Source: Flavobacteriales bacterium UBA952 (lineage in GTDB: Bacteria; Bacteroidota; Bacteroidia; Flavobacteriales_D; Crocinitomicaceae). Taken from it: a stretch of DNA of 64,000 nucleotides. Position 1 is the first letter of the stretch. Each line of letters opens with the position of its first letter. Shown piece after piece: positions 17,220-25,091 of this stretch. The stretch lies in contig DBCS01000009.1 of assembly GCA_002293185.1 (NCBI GenBank), positions 1 through 64,000 on the forward strand, written 5' to 3'. The position numbers were made by a program, and so were the translations under genes. The notes under the pieces were generated by a model. The model searched no databases. It had not been told where the DNA came from and saw nothing but the letters and a program-made list of their open reading frames with translations.

Positions 17220-17816
17220 ATGACAGCGATTCATTCAAGTATTCTTGCCCAAGCCATTAATTACGACGCTTACCTGCAGTTATCTGCACTTCTCGTCAAA
17301 GAAGAACGGACCAGCGGGCCAAATCAGTCTGAAGCATACGTATATTATACCAAGCTAAATTTCCAGAGAATGAAACGCTTGAATAAGACAATTGAAGTCC
17401 CGGCAAGCGTCATTGAACTTTTGAAAGAAAAAGCGGCAAACTGGACCTGGGTAATACTAACAGAAGCTTGGTGTGGAGATGCAGCACAATGCGTTCCTGT
17501 AATCGAAAAACTAGCCTTAAGTGCCGGCAATATTCAAACGCTATATTTGCTACGCGACGAACACCCTGAAGTAATGGATGCTTATTTAACCAATGGAGGA
17601 CGATCTATACCCAAATTAATTTGCCTCGACAAAACTGGAAAAGAGCTATTTACTTGGGGACCAAGACCTGTGGTCATTCAAGAGGTCATGAACCGACTCA
17701 AAGCAGAGGGCATCACTGAAATTGCTACGATTGTTGAGCAAATCCAAAAGGCATATAATGAAGACAAACAAGCTGGCATTTATAGCGAATTTGAACTCCT
17801 TCTCAAAGAATTGTAA
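17220..17816 (+). CDS. Thioredoxin-family protein with WCGDAAQC active-site region
   Basis: The ATG at 17220 gives 198 residues; a TTG at 17193 is unlikely because it falls within the promoter. The thioredoxin fold is shown by WVILTEAWCGDAAQCVPVIEKLA, the cis-proline segment GGRSIPKLICLD and GPRPVVIQEVMN. In place of the CxxC pair it has a single Cys after Trp with a second Cys five positions later, as in the Thioredoxin_9-type proteins common in Bacteroidota. Redox activity is therefore uncertain. No signal peptide is visible. It is convergent with hpd, eight bases apart. Confidence 0.85.
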   Translation: MTAIHSSILAQAINYDAYLQLSALLVKEERTSGPNQSEAYVYYTKLNFQRMKRLNKTIEVPASVIELLKEKAANWTWVILTEAWCGDAAQCVPVIEKLALSAGNIQTLYLLRDEHPEVMDAYLTNGGRSIPKLICLDKTGKELFTWGPRPVVIQEVMNRLKAEGITEIATIVEQIQKAYNEDKQAGIYSEFELLLKEL

Positions 17817-17824
17817 TCGAGGTT

Positions 17825-18985
17825 TTAAAGCGTTCCGCGGTTTTCTTGCTCGCGTTCGATCGCCTCAAACAAAGCCTTGAAATTACCTTTCCCGAAAGAC
17901 TGCGCTCCTTTTCTTTGAATGATTTCAAAGAACATAGTTGGGCGGTCAACGACAGGCTTGGTAAATAATTGCAGTAAGTAGCCTTCTTCGTCGCGGTCAA
18001 TAAGAATACCATGCGACTTCAGTAGTTCTATATCTTCGTCTATGGCGCCTACACGTTCAAGAAGGTCGTCGTAATAAGTCTCTGGCACATACAAGAACTC
18101 AACTCCGCGGTCGCGCATGGCTGATACAGTAGTAACGATATCGTCGGTGGCTACGGCAATGTGTTGTACACCTGGGCCGTTATAAAAATCGATGTATTCT
18201 TCGATTTGCGATTTCTTCTTGCCTTTGGCTGGTTCATTGATCGGGAATTTAATTCGGCCATTGCCATTTGACATGACTTTAGACATAAGCGCAGTGTAGT
18301 CTGTGGAAATATCTTTATCGTCGAAAGAAACAATTTGAGCAAAGCCCATAACCTTTCCATAAAACTCAACCCAATCGTTCATTTCGTTCCAACCTACATT
18401 GCCCACCATATGGTCGATAAATTTAAGCCCAACAGGTTCTGGGTTGTAATGTGAATCCCATTTTTTGTAGCCCGGTAAAAATGTGCCATTGTATTGCCCG
18501 CGTTCCACAAATATATGAACGGTCTCGCCGTAGGTGTAAATACCCGAACGCACTACCCAACCGTTTGCGTCTTCTTCGCGCGTGGGTTTCATGTAAGGTT
18601 TTGCTCCGCGCTTCGTGGTTTCTTCGAAAGCTTTGGTGGCGTCTTCTACCCATAATGCCACAACCTTGACGCCATCGCCGTGCTTGTCAATATGCGCATT
18701 TAGTTCGCCTCCTTCGGTAAGCGGGGTAGTAAGTACCAAACGAATTTTATCTTGCTTCAAAACATAAGACACGCGGTCTTTCATTCCTGTTTCTAGCCCA
18801 GCGTAGGCCTCGGACTGAAAACCAAAAGCCGTTTTATAAAAGTGAGCACTTTGCTTGGCATTACCCACGTACAATTCAACGTAGTCTGTACCCAAAAGTG
18901 GAAGGAAGTCTTCGGCGTCATGGAATATTTTTTCTAGACTATAATTATAGTTTTGAATATCTTTTAAATTTTTGATTTCTTCCAT
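17825..18985 (-). CDS. hpd: 4-hydroxyphenylpyruvate dioxygenase
   Basis: The start at ATG 18985 (MEEIKNLKD) gives 386 residues, the family's usual length; the open frame extends 51 bases further into the hmgA end. Two vicinal-oxygen-chelate halves are visible: TDYVELYVGNAKQSAHFYKTAFGF-type sequence in the first, and DHMVGNVG, GPGVQHIAVATDDI and FFEIIQRKG in the second, which carry the iron-binding His, His and Glu. The enzyme converts 4-hydroxyphenylpyruvate to homogentisate in tyrosine breakdown. It follows hmgA by 38 bases, and the pair forms a catabolic operon. Confidence 0.97.
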   Translation of the reverse strand: MEEIKNLKDIQNYNYSLEKIFHDAEDFLPLLGTDYVELYVGNAKQSAHFYKTAFGFQSEAYAGLETGMKDRVSYVLKQDKIRLVLTTPLTEGGELNAHIDKHGDGVKVVALWVEDATKAFEETTKRGAKPYMKPTREEDANGWVVRSGIYTYGETVHIFVERGQYNGTFLPGYKKWDSHYNPEPVGLKFIDHMVGNVGWNEMNDWVEFYGKVMGFAQIVSFDDKDISTDYTALMSKVMSNGNGRIKFPINEPAKGKKKSQIEEYIDFYNGPGVQHIAVATDDIVTTVSAMRDRGVEFLYVPETYYDDLLERVGAIDEDIELLKSHGILIDRDEEGYLLQLFTKPVVDRPTMFFEIIQRKGAQSFGKGNFKALFEAIEREQENRGTL

Positions 18986-19023
18986 TTTGTTGATTTTCGT
19001 CAAAATTAGGGAATATACACGAG

Positions 19024-20181
19024 TTAGTGCTGCCAAGAAAACATGTAGTCTGGTAATTCCATCTCCAAGGCTTGTTTGGTGAGGGAGAGCGGCTTGAAGG
19101 TATCGACCATAACAGCCAATTCTTCCGTTTCTTTTTTACCAATACTGCGTTCATAAGTTCCGGGATGCGGGCCATGCGGAATTCCTGCTGGATGCAAGGT
19201 AATCTGACCTTTTTCGATGTTATTGCGACTCATGAAGTCCCCGTCTACATAATACAACACCTCGTCTGAATCAATATTGGAATGGTTATAAGGGGCTGGG
19301 ATAGAATCGGGGTGGTAGTCGTAGAGTCGAGGCACAAATGAACAAACCACAAAAGCCGAAGTTTCAAAAGTTTGGTGCACAGGCGGCGGTTGATGCACTC
19401 TTCCCGTAATTGGTTCAAAATCGTGAATAGAAAAAGCATAAGGGTAGTTATAGCCATCCCAACCCACGACGTTAAATGGATGATGTGCGTAGGTGTAGTC
19501 ATAGAGCACATCTTGTTTTTTAATGCGAATTAAAAAGTCTCCTTCTTCGCGGTGCGTTTCGAGTTCGGATGGAGTACGGATGTCGCGCTCACAGTATGGG
19601 GAGTGTTCGAGCAACTGACCAAACCAATTTCGATAACGCTTTGGTGTATAAACTGGATGAAAAGATTGAATAATAAATAAACGATTATTGGCATCATTGA
19701 ATTCGAGCTGGTAGATCATGCCACGAGGAATGACGAGGTAGTCACCGTAAGAAAAGTCAATATTGCCCATTTGCGTGCGCAATTTACCTGAACCTTTGTG
19801 TATAAAAATGATTTCGTCGGCATCGGCATTCTTATAAAAATAGTCTTTCATACTTTCAGAAGGTGCAGCGAGCTCGAGGTATACATCAGAATTAACCAAT
19901 ACAGGAACCCTACTCTCAACATAATCTGAGACAGGCTTGAGGTCAAATCCTCTAAAACTGCGCATCAGCATGTTTTTTTGAATACCTATTTCTGGGGCGA
20001 TGTTCGTTTGCGCACCAACCGATTTCACAACTGTGGGTGGTTGGACATGGTACAAGAGCGCCGACATTCCATCAAACCCTATGGTTCCAAAGAGTTGCTC
20101 ATGGTAGAGAGACCCATCTGGCTGACGAAAAACAGTGTGTCGTTTGTGAGGAATGGCTCCGAGTTTATGGTAAAAAGGCAT
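19024..20181 (-). CDS. hmgA: Homogentisate 1,2-dioxygenase
   Basis: This 385-residue protein is a cupin dioxygenase of the HmgA family: MPFYHKLGAIPHKRHTVFR, the YLVIPRGMIYQLEF segment, HHPFNVVGWDGYNYPYAF and HPAGIPHGPHPG, which contains iron ligands. It opens the homogentisate ring to maleylacetoacetate. It is first in the operon with hpd, behind a consensus promoter. The later enzymes (maleylacetoacetate isomerase, fumarylacetoacetase) are not in this window. Confidence 0.96.
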   Translation of the reverse strand: MPFYHKLGAIPHKRHTVFRQPDGSLYHEQLFGTIGFDGMSALLYHVQPPTVVKSVGAQTNIAPEIGIQKNMLMRSFRGFDLKPVSDYVESRVPVLVNSDVYLELAAPSESMKDYFYKNADADEIIFIHKGSGKLRTQMGNIDFSYGDYLVIPRGMIYQLEFNDANNRLFIIQSFHPVYTPKRYRNWFGQLLEHSPYCERDIRTPSELETHREEGDFLIRIKKQDVLYDYTYAHHPFNVVGWDGYNYPYAFSIHDFEPITGRVHQPPPVHQTFETSAFVVCSFVPRLYDYHPDSIPAPYNHSNIDSDEVLYYVDGDFMSRNNIEKGQITLHPAGIPHGPHPGTYERSIGKKETEELAVMVDTFKPLSLTKQALEMELPDYMFSWQH

Positions 20182-20201
20182 GATATTTCAGTTTATAAGT
20201 C

Positions 20202-20232
20202 CAAAACTAATCCATTAGTAGGATTCAACAAA
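20202..20232 (-). promoter_or_regulatory. Full Bacteroidota promoter (TTTG-N19-TAGTTTTG) for hmgA-hpd
   Basis: On the minus strand TTTG (20229-20232) and TAGTTTTG (20202-20209) are 19 bases apart, an exact match to both Bacteroidota promoter elements. About 20 bases separate the -7 element from the hmgA start codon. Confidence 0.8.
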
Positions 20233-20251
20233 TGATTTTGGTCAGTTTTGT

Positions 20252-20259
20252 TACTTTTG
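20252..20259 (+). promoter_or_regulatory. -7 promoter element, TACTTTTG, for tdh
   Basis: TACTTTTG matches TAnnTTTG exactly, 21 bases before the tdh ATG. It is divergent from the hmgA promoter, with about 20 bases between the two promoters. No TTG is present at the ideal -33 spacing. Confidence 0.55.
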
Positions 20260-20280
20260 TTTCAACATCAAATCATCACA

Positions 20281-21213
20281 ATGTCAAAAATATTGGTACT
20301 TGGTTCATGTGGCCAAATCGGAACCGAACTCGTTTTAGCACTCCGCGAAAAGTTTGGAAACCAAACAGTGATAGCCGCAGACCTCAAAGAAGCGTGTCCG
20401 ACTATTTTAAACAATGGGCCTTATATTCAACTCGACGCCCTCGATAAAGAAGGTGTTCGCTCTTACATCATCGGTGAAAATATCAAAGAAGTTTATTTAT
20501 TAGCCGCGCTGCTTTCCGCTACAGCTGAGAAAAATCCTGAATTTGCCTGGCGTTTAAATATGGAAGGATTATTCACCATCTTAGACTTAGCTAAAGAAGG
20601 GCAACTCCAAAAAATATTTTGGCCAAGTTCAATCGCTGTATTTGGGCCAACTACACCTGCCAATCAAACACCACAACATACGGTCATGGAACCCACAACC
20701 GTCTATGGCATCTCTAAACAAGCTGGTGAACGGTGGTGCGAATATTACTTCAACAAATATGGCGTGGACGTGCGCAGTATTCGCTACCCAGGCCTGATCT
20801 CTTACAAGAGTTTACCAGGTGGAGGTACCACTGATTATGCTGTAGATATTTTCTACAAGGCTAAATCAGAAGGAAAATTTACTTGTTTTTTAAATGCCGA
20901 TACTGCACTACCCATGATGTTCATGGACGATGCTATTCGGGCTACCATCGAACTAATGGAAGTGCCATCCGAACAAATTAAAATCAGATCGGCCTATAAT
21001 CTTGCGGGCTGCAGCTTTACACCAGCTGAACTAGCATTTGAAATCAAATCAATACAGCCGAATTTTGAAATCGACTACGCTCCCGACTTCAGACAAACTA
21101 TTGCCGACAGCTGGCCTAACTCCATCGACGATAGTGCTGCAGCCAGCGATTGGGGATGGAAAGCTCATTTTGATACCAAAGCTATGGTTAAAGTGATGCT
21201 CGAAAACGTTCAA
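20281..21213 (+). CDS. tdh: L-threonine 3-dehydrogenase, SDR (epimerase-like) type
   Basis: The ATG at 20281 gives about 311 residues. It is an extended short-chain dehydrogenase with an N-terminal NAD-binding loop (LGSCGQIG), the YxxxK catalytic pair in VYGISKQAG, and GTTDYAVDIFYKA and PMMFMDDAIRATIELM. These mark the UDP-galactose-epimerase-like threonine dehydrogenases known from Flavobacterium and related bacteria, not the zinc-dependent Tdh of E. coli. The enzyme makes 2-amino-3-ketobutyrate from threonine. A partner Kbl ligase gene is not seen here. It is divergent from the tyrosine-degradation operon. Confidence 0.85.
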
Positions 21214-21255
21214 TAGATATCTTCTATAAGGATTATAGAAAAAAATTATATATTT

Positions 21256-21320
21256 TGTTTAAGTTTTTTCAGGTTTAGTTAAACAAATAATGTTTAACTT
21301 TATATCGTAATTGTTAAACA
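21256..21320 (+). promoter_or_regulatory. Operator-like array of four TGTTTAA/TTAAACA motifs upstream of the sigma-crt operon
   Basis: The 116-base gap before the ECF sigma gene holds TGTTTAA at 21256-21262, then a perfect inverted repeat AGTTAAACA-N5-TGTTTAACT (21277-21299), then GTTAAACA at 21313-21320, 12 bases before the ATG. Four copies of one 7-mer in alternating orientation in 65 bases are unlikely by chance, even in AT-rich DNA. They probably bind a dimeric regulator, for instance a MerR/CarH-type light sensor, though no such gene is in the window. No exact TAnnTTTG element is present. Confidence 0.65.
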
Positions 21321-21332
21321 AAATTTTTCAAC

Positions 21333-21845
21333 ATGTCTACTATTGAATTCAACGAAGCATTAATTGGACTAGAAAACAATCTACAATCATTTGCATTGTC
21401 TTTCACAAGAAACCGCGAAGACGCAAGAGATTTAACCCAAGAAACCATGCTCAAAGCGATTACTTATCGCAACTATTACACGCCGCAAACCAATTTCAAA
21501 GCGTGGGTTTTCACAATTATGCGTAACTTGTTCATTAATCAGTATCGCAGAAGGGTTAAATCAGGTGCCATTTTCGATCACAGCAAAGAAGTTTTCTTGA
21601 TTGGAAACATCCATAGCCACGAAGACAGCGCTATTGAGAAAATTGGTGTAAAAGACATCAACAAACAAATTAACTTATTAGGAGAAGAATATCAAACCCC
21701 TTTTGAAATGCATTTTCAAGGATTCAAATACAAAGAGATCGCAGACAAACTAGGTATTCCAATCGGAACGGTGAAAAGCCGGATTTTCATTGCAAGAAAA
21801 AAGCTAATGGAGGCGCTACCTGAATTCGCATTTTCGGCAAATTAA
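21333..21845 (+). CDS. ECF-type RNA polymerase sigma factor
   Basis: The 170-residue protein contains sigma region 2 (FALSFTRNREDARDLTQETMLKA, FKAWVFTIMRNLFINQYRR) and region 4 (PFEMHFQGFKYKEIADKLGIPIGTVKSRIFIARKKL). No anti-sigma factor gene is adjacent. It sits three bases before crtI and is the first gene of a run encoding carotenoid and DNA-repair enzymes. ECF sigma genes beside crtI/crtB are common in Bacteroidota, and light or singlet-oxygen control is the likely role by analogy with CarQ systems. That role is inference. Confidence 0.9.
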   Translation: MSTIEFNEALIGLENNLQSFALSFTRNREDARDLTQETMLKAITYRNYYTPQTNFKAWVFTIMRNLFINQYRRRVKSGAIFDHSKEVFLIGNIHSHEDSAIEKIGVKDINKQINLLGEEYQTPFEMHFQGFKYKEIADKLGIPIGTVKSRIFIARKKLMEALPEFAFSAN

Positions 21846-21848
21846 TAT

Positions 21849-23318
21849 ATGACAAAAAAAGTACACGTAATTGGCTCGGGAATTTCGAGCCTCTCAGCCG
21901 CTTCATTTTTAGGAAAATCAGGTTACGAAGTTCAAATTTTCGAAAAGAACAGTACAATCGGTGGGCGTGCTCGTCAGTTCGAAACCGCAGGTTTTACTTT
22001 TGATATGGGGCCATCTTGGTATTGGATGCCCGATGTATTCGAAAAGTTTTATCAACAATTTGGCTACACAGCAGCTGATTTTTATGAGCTCAAACGCTTA
22101 GATCCTTCTTACCGCGTTTATTGGCCCGATCATTCTTACACCAATGTTCCGGCCAACATGACCCAACTAGAAGAGTGGTTCGAATCTCTTGAGCCAGGTA
22201 GTGCCAAAAATTTAAAAGCCTTTTTAAAAGATGCTGCATACAAATACAAAGTAGGAATGGAAGATTTGGTTTACAAACCAAGCTTAAGCCTCACTGAATT
22301 TATAGACAGCAGAGTACTTGGAGGCTTGTTTAAGATGCATCTTTTCTCCTCGTTTTCTTCTTTTATTCGAAAATACTTTAAACATCCCAAGATTTTATCA
22401 CTCCTAGAGTTTCCTGTCTTATTTTTGGGAGCCATGCCCAATGAAACGCCAGCACTCTACTCCTTGATGAACTATGCAGACATCCAGCTCGGAACCTGGT
22501 ATCCAATGAAGGGCATGCACGAATTCATCAAGGCCTTTGCCCAAATTGCCCAAGAGCAGGGTGTTAAAATTCAGACCTCTGCCAATGTAGAGCGCATTGT
22601 GATAGAAAATGGCAAGGCAACAGGTACGATTGTAAATGGTGAGTTCCATGCCGCCGATATCGTTATTTCAGGTGCCGACTACGCCCACACCGACCAAAAA
22701 TTATTGCAAAATAATGCCAACTATTCCGATGCTTATTGGCAGAAACGCACCATGGCACCTTCTAGTCTTTTGTTTTACGTTGGGGTCAATAAAAAATTAG
22801 AAAACCTCGAACACCACAACTTGTTTTTTGACGAGTCATTAAACGAACATGGAAAAACCATCTACAAAAATCCAAGTTGGCCAGACAAACCACTCTTCTA
22901 CATGAGCGTTCCTTCGCTAACTGATTCAACTGTTGCGCCAGCGGGTTCTGAAAACCTCTTCTTTTTAATCCCACTAGCTCCCGACCTCGAAGACGACGAA
23001 GCTACCCGAGAAAAATATTTTGATATCTTAGTAGAACGGTTGAAAAATTTAACGGGAAATGACATCAAAGATCATATTGTTTTCAAAAAAAGTTTTTGTG
23101 TATCAGATTTTAAAAATGATTACAATGCCTTTAAAGGAAATGCCTATGGCTTGGCAAACACATTGCTCCAGACCGCCATTCTCAAACCTCGAATGCAACA
23201 TAAAAAAGTCAAAAATCTATTCTATACAGGGCAACTCACCGTTCCGGGGCCAGGTGTGCCTCCTTCTATTGTTTCTGGAGAAGTTGTTGCCAAACAAATT
23301 ATTTCCAAGAACTTTTAA
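21849..23318 (+). CDS. crtI: Phytoene desaturase
   Basis: The 489-residue flavoprotein begins with the FAD-binding Rossmann motif (VIGSGISSLSAASFLGKSG) and GGRARQFETAGFTFDMGPSWYWMP. It ends with the CrtI signature segment YTGQLTVPGPGVPPSIVSGE. CrtI-type desaturases convert phytoene to neurosporene or lycopene. The gene follows the sigma-factor gene by three bases and precedes crtB by nine. Cyclase and hydroxylase genes (crtY, crtZ) are absent from the window, so the final carotenoid cannot be named. Confidence 0.96.
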   Translation: MTKKVHVIGSGISSLSAASFLGKSGYEVQIFEKNSTIGGRARQFETAGFTFDMGPSWYWMPDVFEKFYQQFGYTAADFYELKRLDPSYRVYWPDHSYTNVPANMTQLEEWFESLEPGSAKNLKAFLKDAAYKYKVGMEDLVYKPSLSLTEFIDSRVLGGLFKMHLFSSFSSFIRKYFKHPKILSLLEFPVLFLGAMPNETPALYSLMNYADIQLGTWYPMKGMHEFIKAFAQIAQEQGVKIQTSANVERIVIENGKATGTIVNGEFHAADIVISGADYAHTDQKLLQNNANYSDAYWQKRTMAPSSLLFYVGVNKKLENLEHHNLFFDESLNEHGKTIYKNPSWPDKPLFYMSVPSLTDSTVAPAGSENLFFLIPLAPDLEDDEATREKYFDILVERLKNLTGNDIKDHIVFKKSFCVSDFKNDYNAFKGNAYGLANTLLQTAILKPRMQHKKVKNLFYTGQLTVPGPGVPPSIVSGEVVAKQIISKNF

Positions 23319-23327
23319 ACCTAAACT

Positions 23328-24164
23328 ATGAAAGATTTATTTGACAACGTATGCCAAGAAATGAGCGAGCTCACCACCAAAAGGTATAGTACTTCGTTTT
23401 CATTGGGTATTAGCTTCTTGCACAAAGACCTACAAAAACCAATCTATTCTATTTATGGCTTTGTGCGTTTCGCGGATGAAATTGTCGATACTTTTCATGG
23501 TTTTGATAAAGAAAAATTACTCGCCGATTTCAAGGTCCAGACCTATGAAGCAATTGAGGCAGGTATTTCCCTAAACCCAATTTTAAATAGCTTTCAGTGG
23601 GCTGTCAACAAATACCAAATACCAACTGAGTTGATCGATACCTTCCTCGACTCCATGGAGATGGATTTACAAAAGCAAAGCTACGATCAAGGTCAATACG
23701 AAACTTACATACTAGGTTCTGCAGAGGTGGTGGGTCTTATGTGCTTAAAAGTTTTTGTCAATGGCGACCAAAAGTCTTACGAAGAGCTCAAACCATATGC
23801 CATGAAACTTGGCGCTGCTTTCCAAAAAATCAATTTCTTAAGAGACCTCAAAGCAGATTACCAAGAACTTGGTCGTACCTATTTCCCCGGAATCAACCTA
23901 TCAGGATTCAATACCGCACTCAAAAAAGAAATTGAGGCGGATATTGCACTTGACTTCAAAAAAGGTTACGAGGGTATATTATTATTGCCGAAAAGTGCAC
24001 GTTTTGGTGTCTACATGGCCTATAAATATTATTTCAAGCTCTTTAACAAAATCAAACAAACCCCAGCCGAAAACGTACTTAATGAACGTATTCGCCTACC
24101 GAATTACCGTAAAATGCGCATTTTACTAACCTCCTACGTGCGTCACAATCTAAACATCCTCTAA
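23328..24164 (+). CDS. crtB: Phytoene synthase
   Basis: The 278-residue protein has the two Asp-rich prenyl-binding motifs of the squalene/phytoene synthase family, FVRFADEIVD and NFLRDLKAD, plus YIYGFVR-like sequence and GSAEVVGLMCLKVF. It condenses two geranylgeranyl diphosphates to phytoene. Its stop overlaps the idi start (TAATGA), indicating translational coupling. Confidence 0.95.
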   Translation: MKDLFDNVCQEMSELTTKRYSTSFSLGISFLHKDLQKPIYSIYGFVRFADEIVDTFHGFDKEKLLADFKVQTYEAIEAGISLNPILNSFQWAVNKYQIPTELIDTFLDSMEMDLQKQSYDQGQYETYILGSAEVVGLMCLKVFVNGDQKSYEELKPYAMKLGAAFQKINFLRDLKADYQELGRTYFPGINLSGFNTALKKEIEADIALDFKKGYEGILLLPKSARFGVYMAYKYYFKLFNKIKQTPAENVLNERIRLPNYRKMRILLTSYVRHNLNIL

Positions 24165-24700
24165 TGACCGCTGAATTCGTCATATTAGTGAATGAAGACG
24201 ATACGGAGATCGGTCAAATAGAAAAACAGGAGGCCCACAATCTCGGTCTCTTACATCGTGCTTTTTCAGTGTTGTTATTCAATTCCAAAGGCGAGCTGCT
24301 GTTGCAACAGCGTGCTGCTCATAAGTACCATTCTCCTTTGCTCTGGACCAACGCTTGTTGCAGTCACCAACGTCCAGGAGAAGCAACTTTAATAGCTGCA
24401 AAGCGCAGGCTTCAAGAAGAGATGGGCCTTAACGCCAAAATGGAAACTGCTTTTACATTTACCTACAAAGCAAAGCTTGACCAAGGGCTTACCGAACACG
24501 AAATAGATCATGTCGTGTTTGCATATGGCAATCAAGAACCAAAAATAAATACAGAAGAAGTTGAGGCTTACAAATGGATCGGGCTAAGCGAACTATTGAA
24601 AGACCTTGAAAAATATCCACATGCCTATACAGCCTGGTTTAAAATTTTACTCAATCAGCATCTAGACGCAATAACCAAAGCAGCATATGAGAGTGTGTAG
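24164..24700 (+). CDS. idi: Isopentenyl-diphosphate delta-isomerase, type I
   Basis: The 178-residue Nudix-fold protein shows HRAFSVLLFNSKGELLLQQRA, WTNACCSHQRPGE (catalytic Cys) and the Nudix-like RRLQEEMG and EHEIDHVVF segments typical of type I Idi. It interconverts IPP and DMAPP, supplying precursors for the adjacent carotenoid genes. It overlaps the downstream PTPS-family gene by 14 bases. Confidence 0.95.
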   Translation: MTAEFVILVNEDDTEIGQIEKQEAHNLGLLHRAFSVLLFNSKGELLLQQRAAHKYHSPLLWTNACCSHQRPGEATLIAAKRRLQEEMGLNAKMETAFTFTYKAKLDQGLTEHEIDHVVFAYGNQEPKINTEEVEAYKWIGLSELLKDLEKYPHAYTAWFKILLNQHLDAITKAAYESV

Positions 24701-25091
24701 AAGAGCGACCTTTAACGCGGCGCACCGTTTATTCAGACCTGATTGGTCTGATGAAAAAAACAATGCCGTTTTTGGCAAGTGTAACAACCCTAATTTCCAT
24801 GGTCACAACTATACGCTAGAAGTATGGATTGACGGTGAAGTTGATCCAGAAACTGGTTACCTAATTGATTTAAAAATAGTAAAAGACCTCATTGGAACTG
24901 AAGTTCAAGACCGTTTTGATCACCGGAATTTAAACCTAGATTGTCCTGAATTTGCTCAATTGAACCCTACTGCTGAAAATATTGCAATAGTAATTTGGAA
25001 TTTACTTCGAAATAAACTCGACACAAAATTTGGTTTGAGTGTCAAACTTTGGGAAACGCAAAACAATATCATTGAATACGACGGCAAATGA
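24687..25091 (+). CDS. 6-pyruvoyl-tetrahydropterin synthase family protein (PTPS/QueD)
   Basis: The 134-residue protein has zinc-ligand histidines in FNAAHR and FHGHNY and a Cys in FGKCNNPNFHGHNY at the position of the PTPS catalytic cysteine. DHRNLNLD and WETQNNIIEY complete the family pattern. The KCNNPN-x-HGHNY spacing resembles eukaryotic PTPS more than E. coli QueD (shorter KCGRLHGH). Candidate products are 6-pyruvoyl-tetrahydropterin (biopterin-type cofactors) or 6-carboxy-tetrahydropterin (queuosine/deazaguanine route). It overlaps idi by 14 bases and photolyase by 4, so it is made together with light-related enzymes. Confidence 0.85.
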   Translation: MRVCRRATFNAAHRLFRPDWSDEKNNAVFGKCNNPNFHGHNYTLEVWIDGEVDPETGYLIDLKIVKDLIGTEVQDRFDHRNLNLDCPEFAQLNPTAENIAIVIWNLLRNKLDTKFGLSVKLWETQNNIIEYDGK

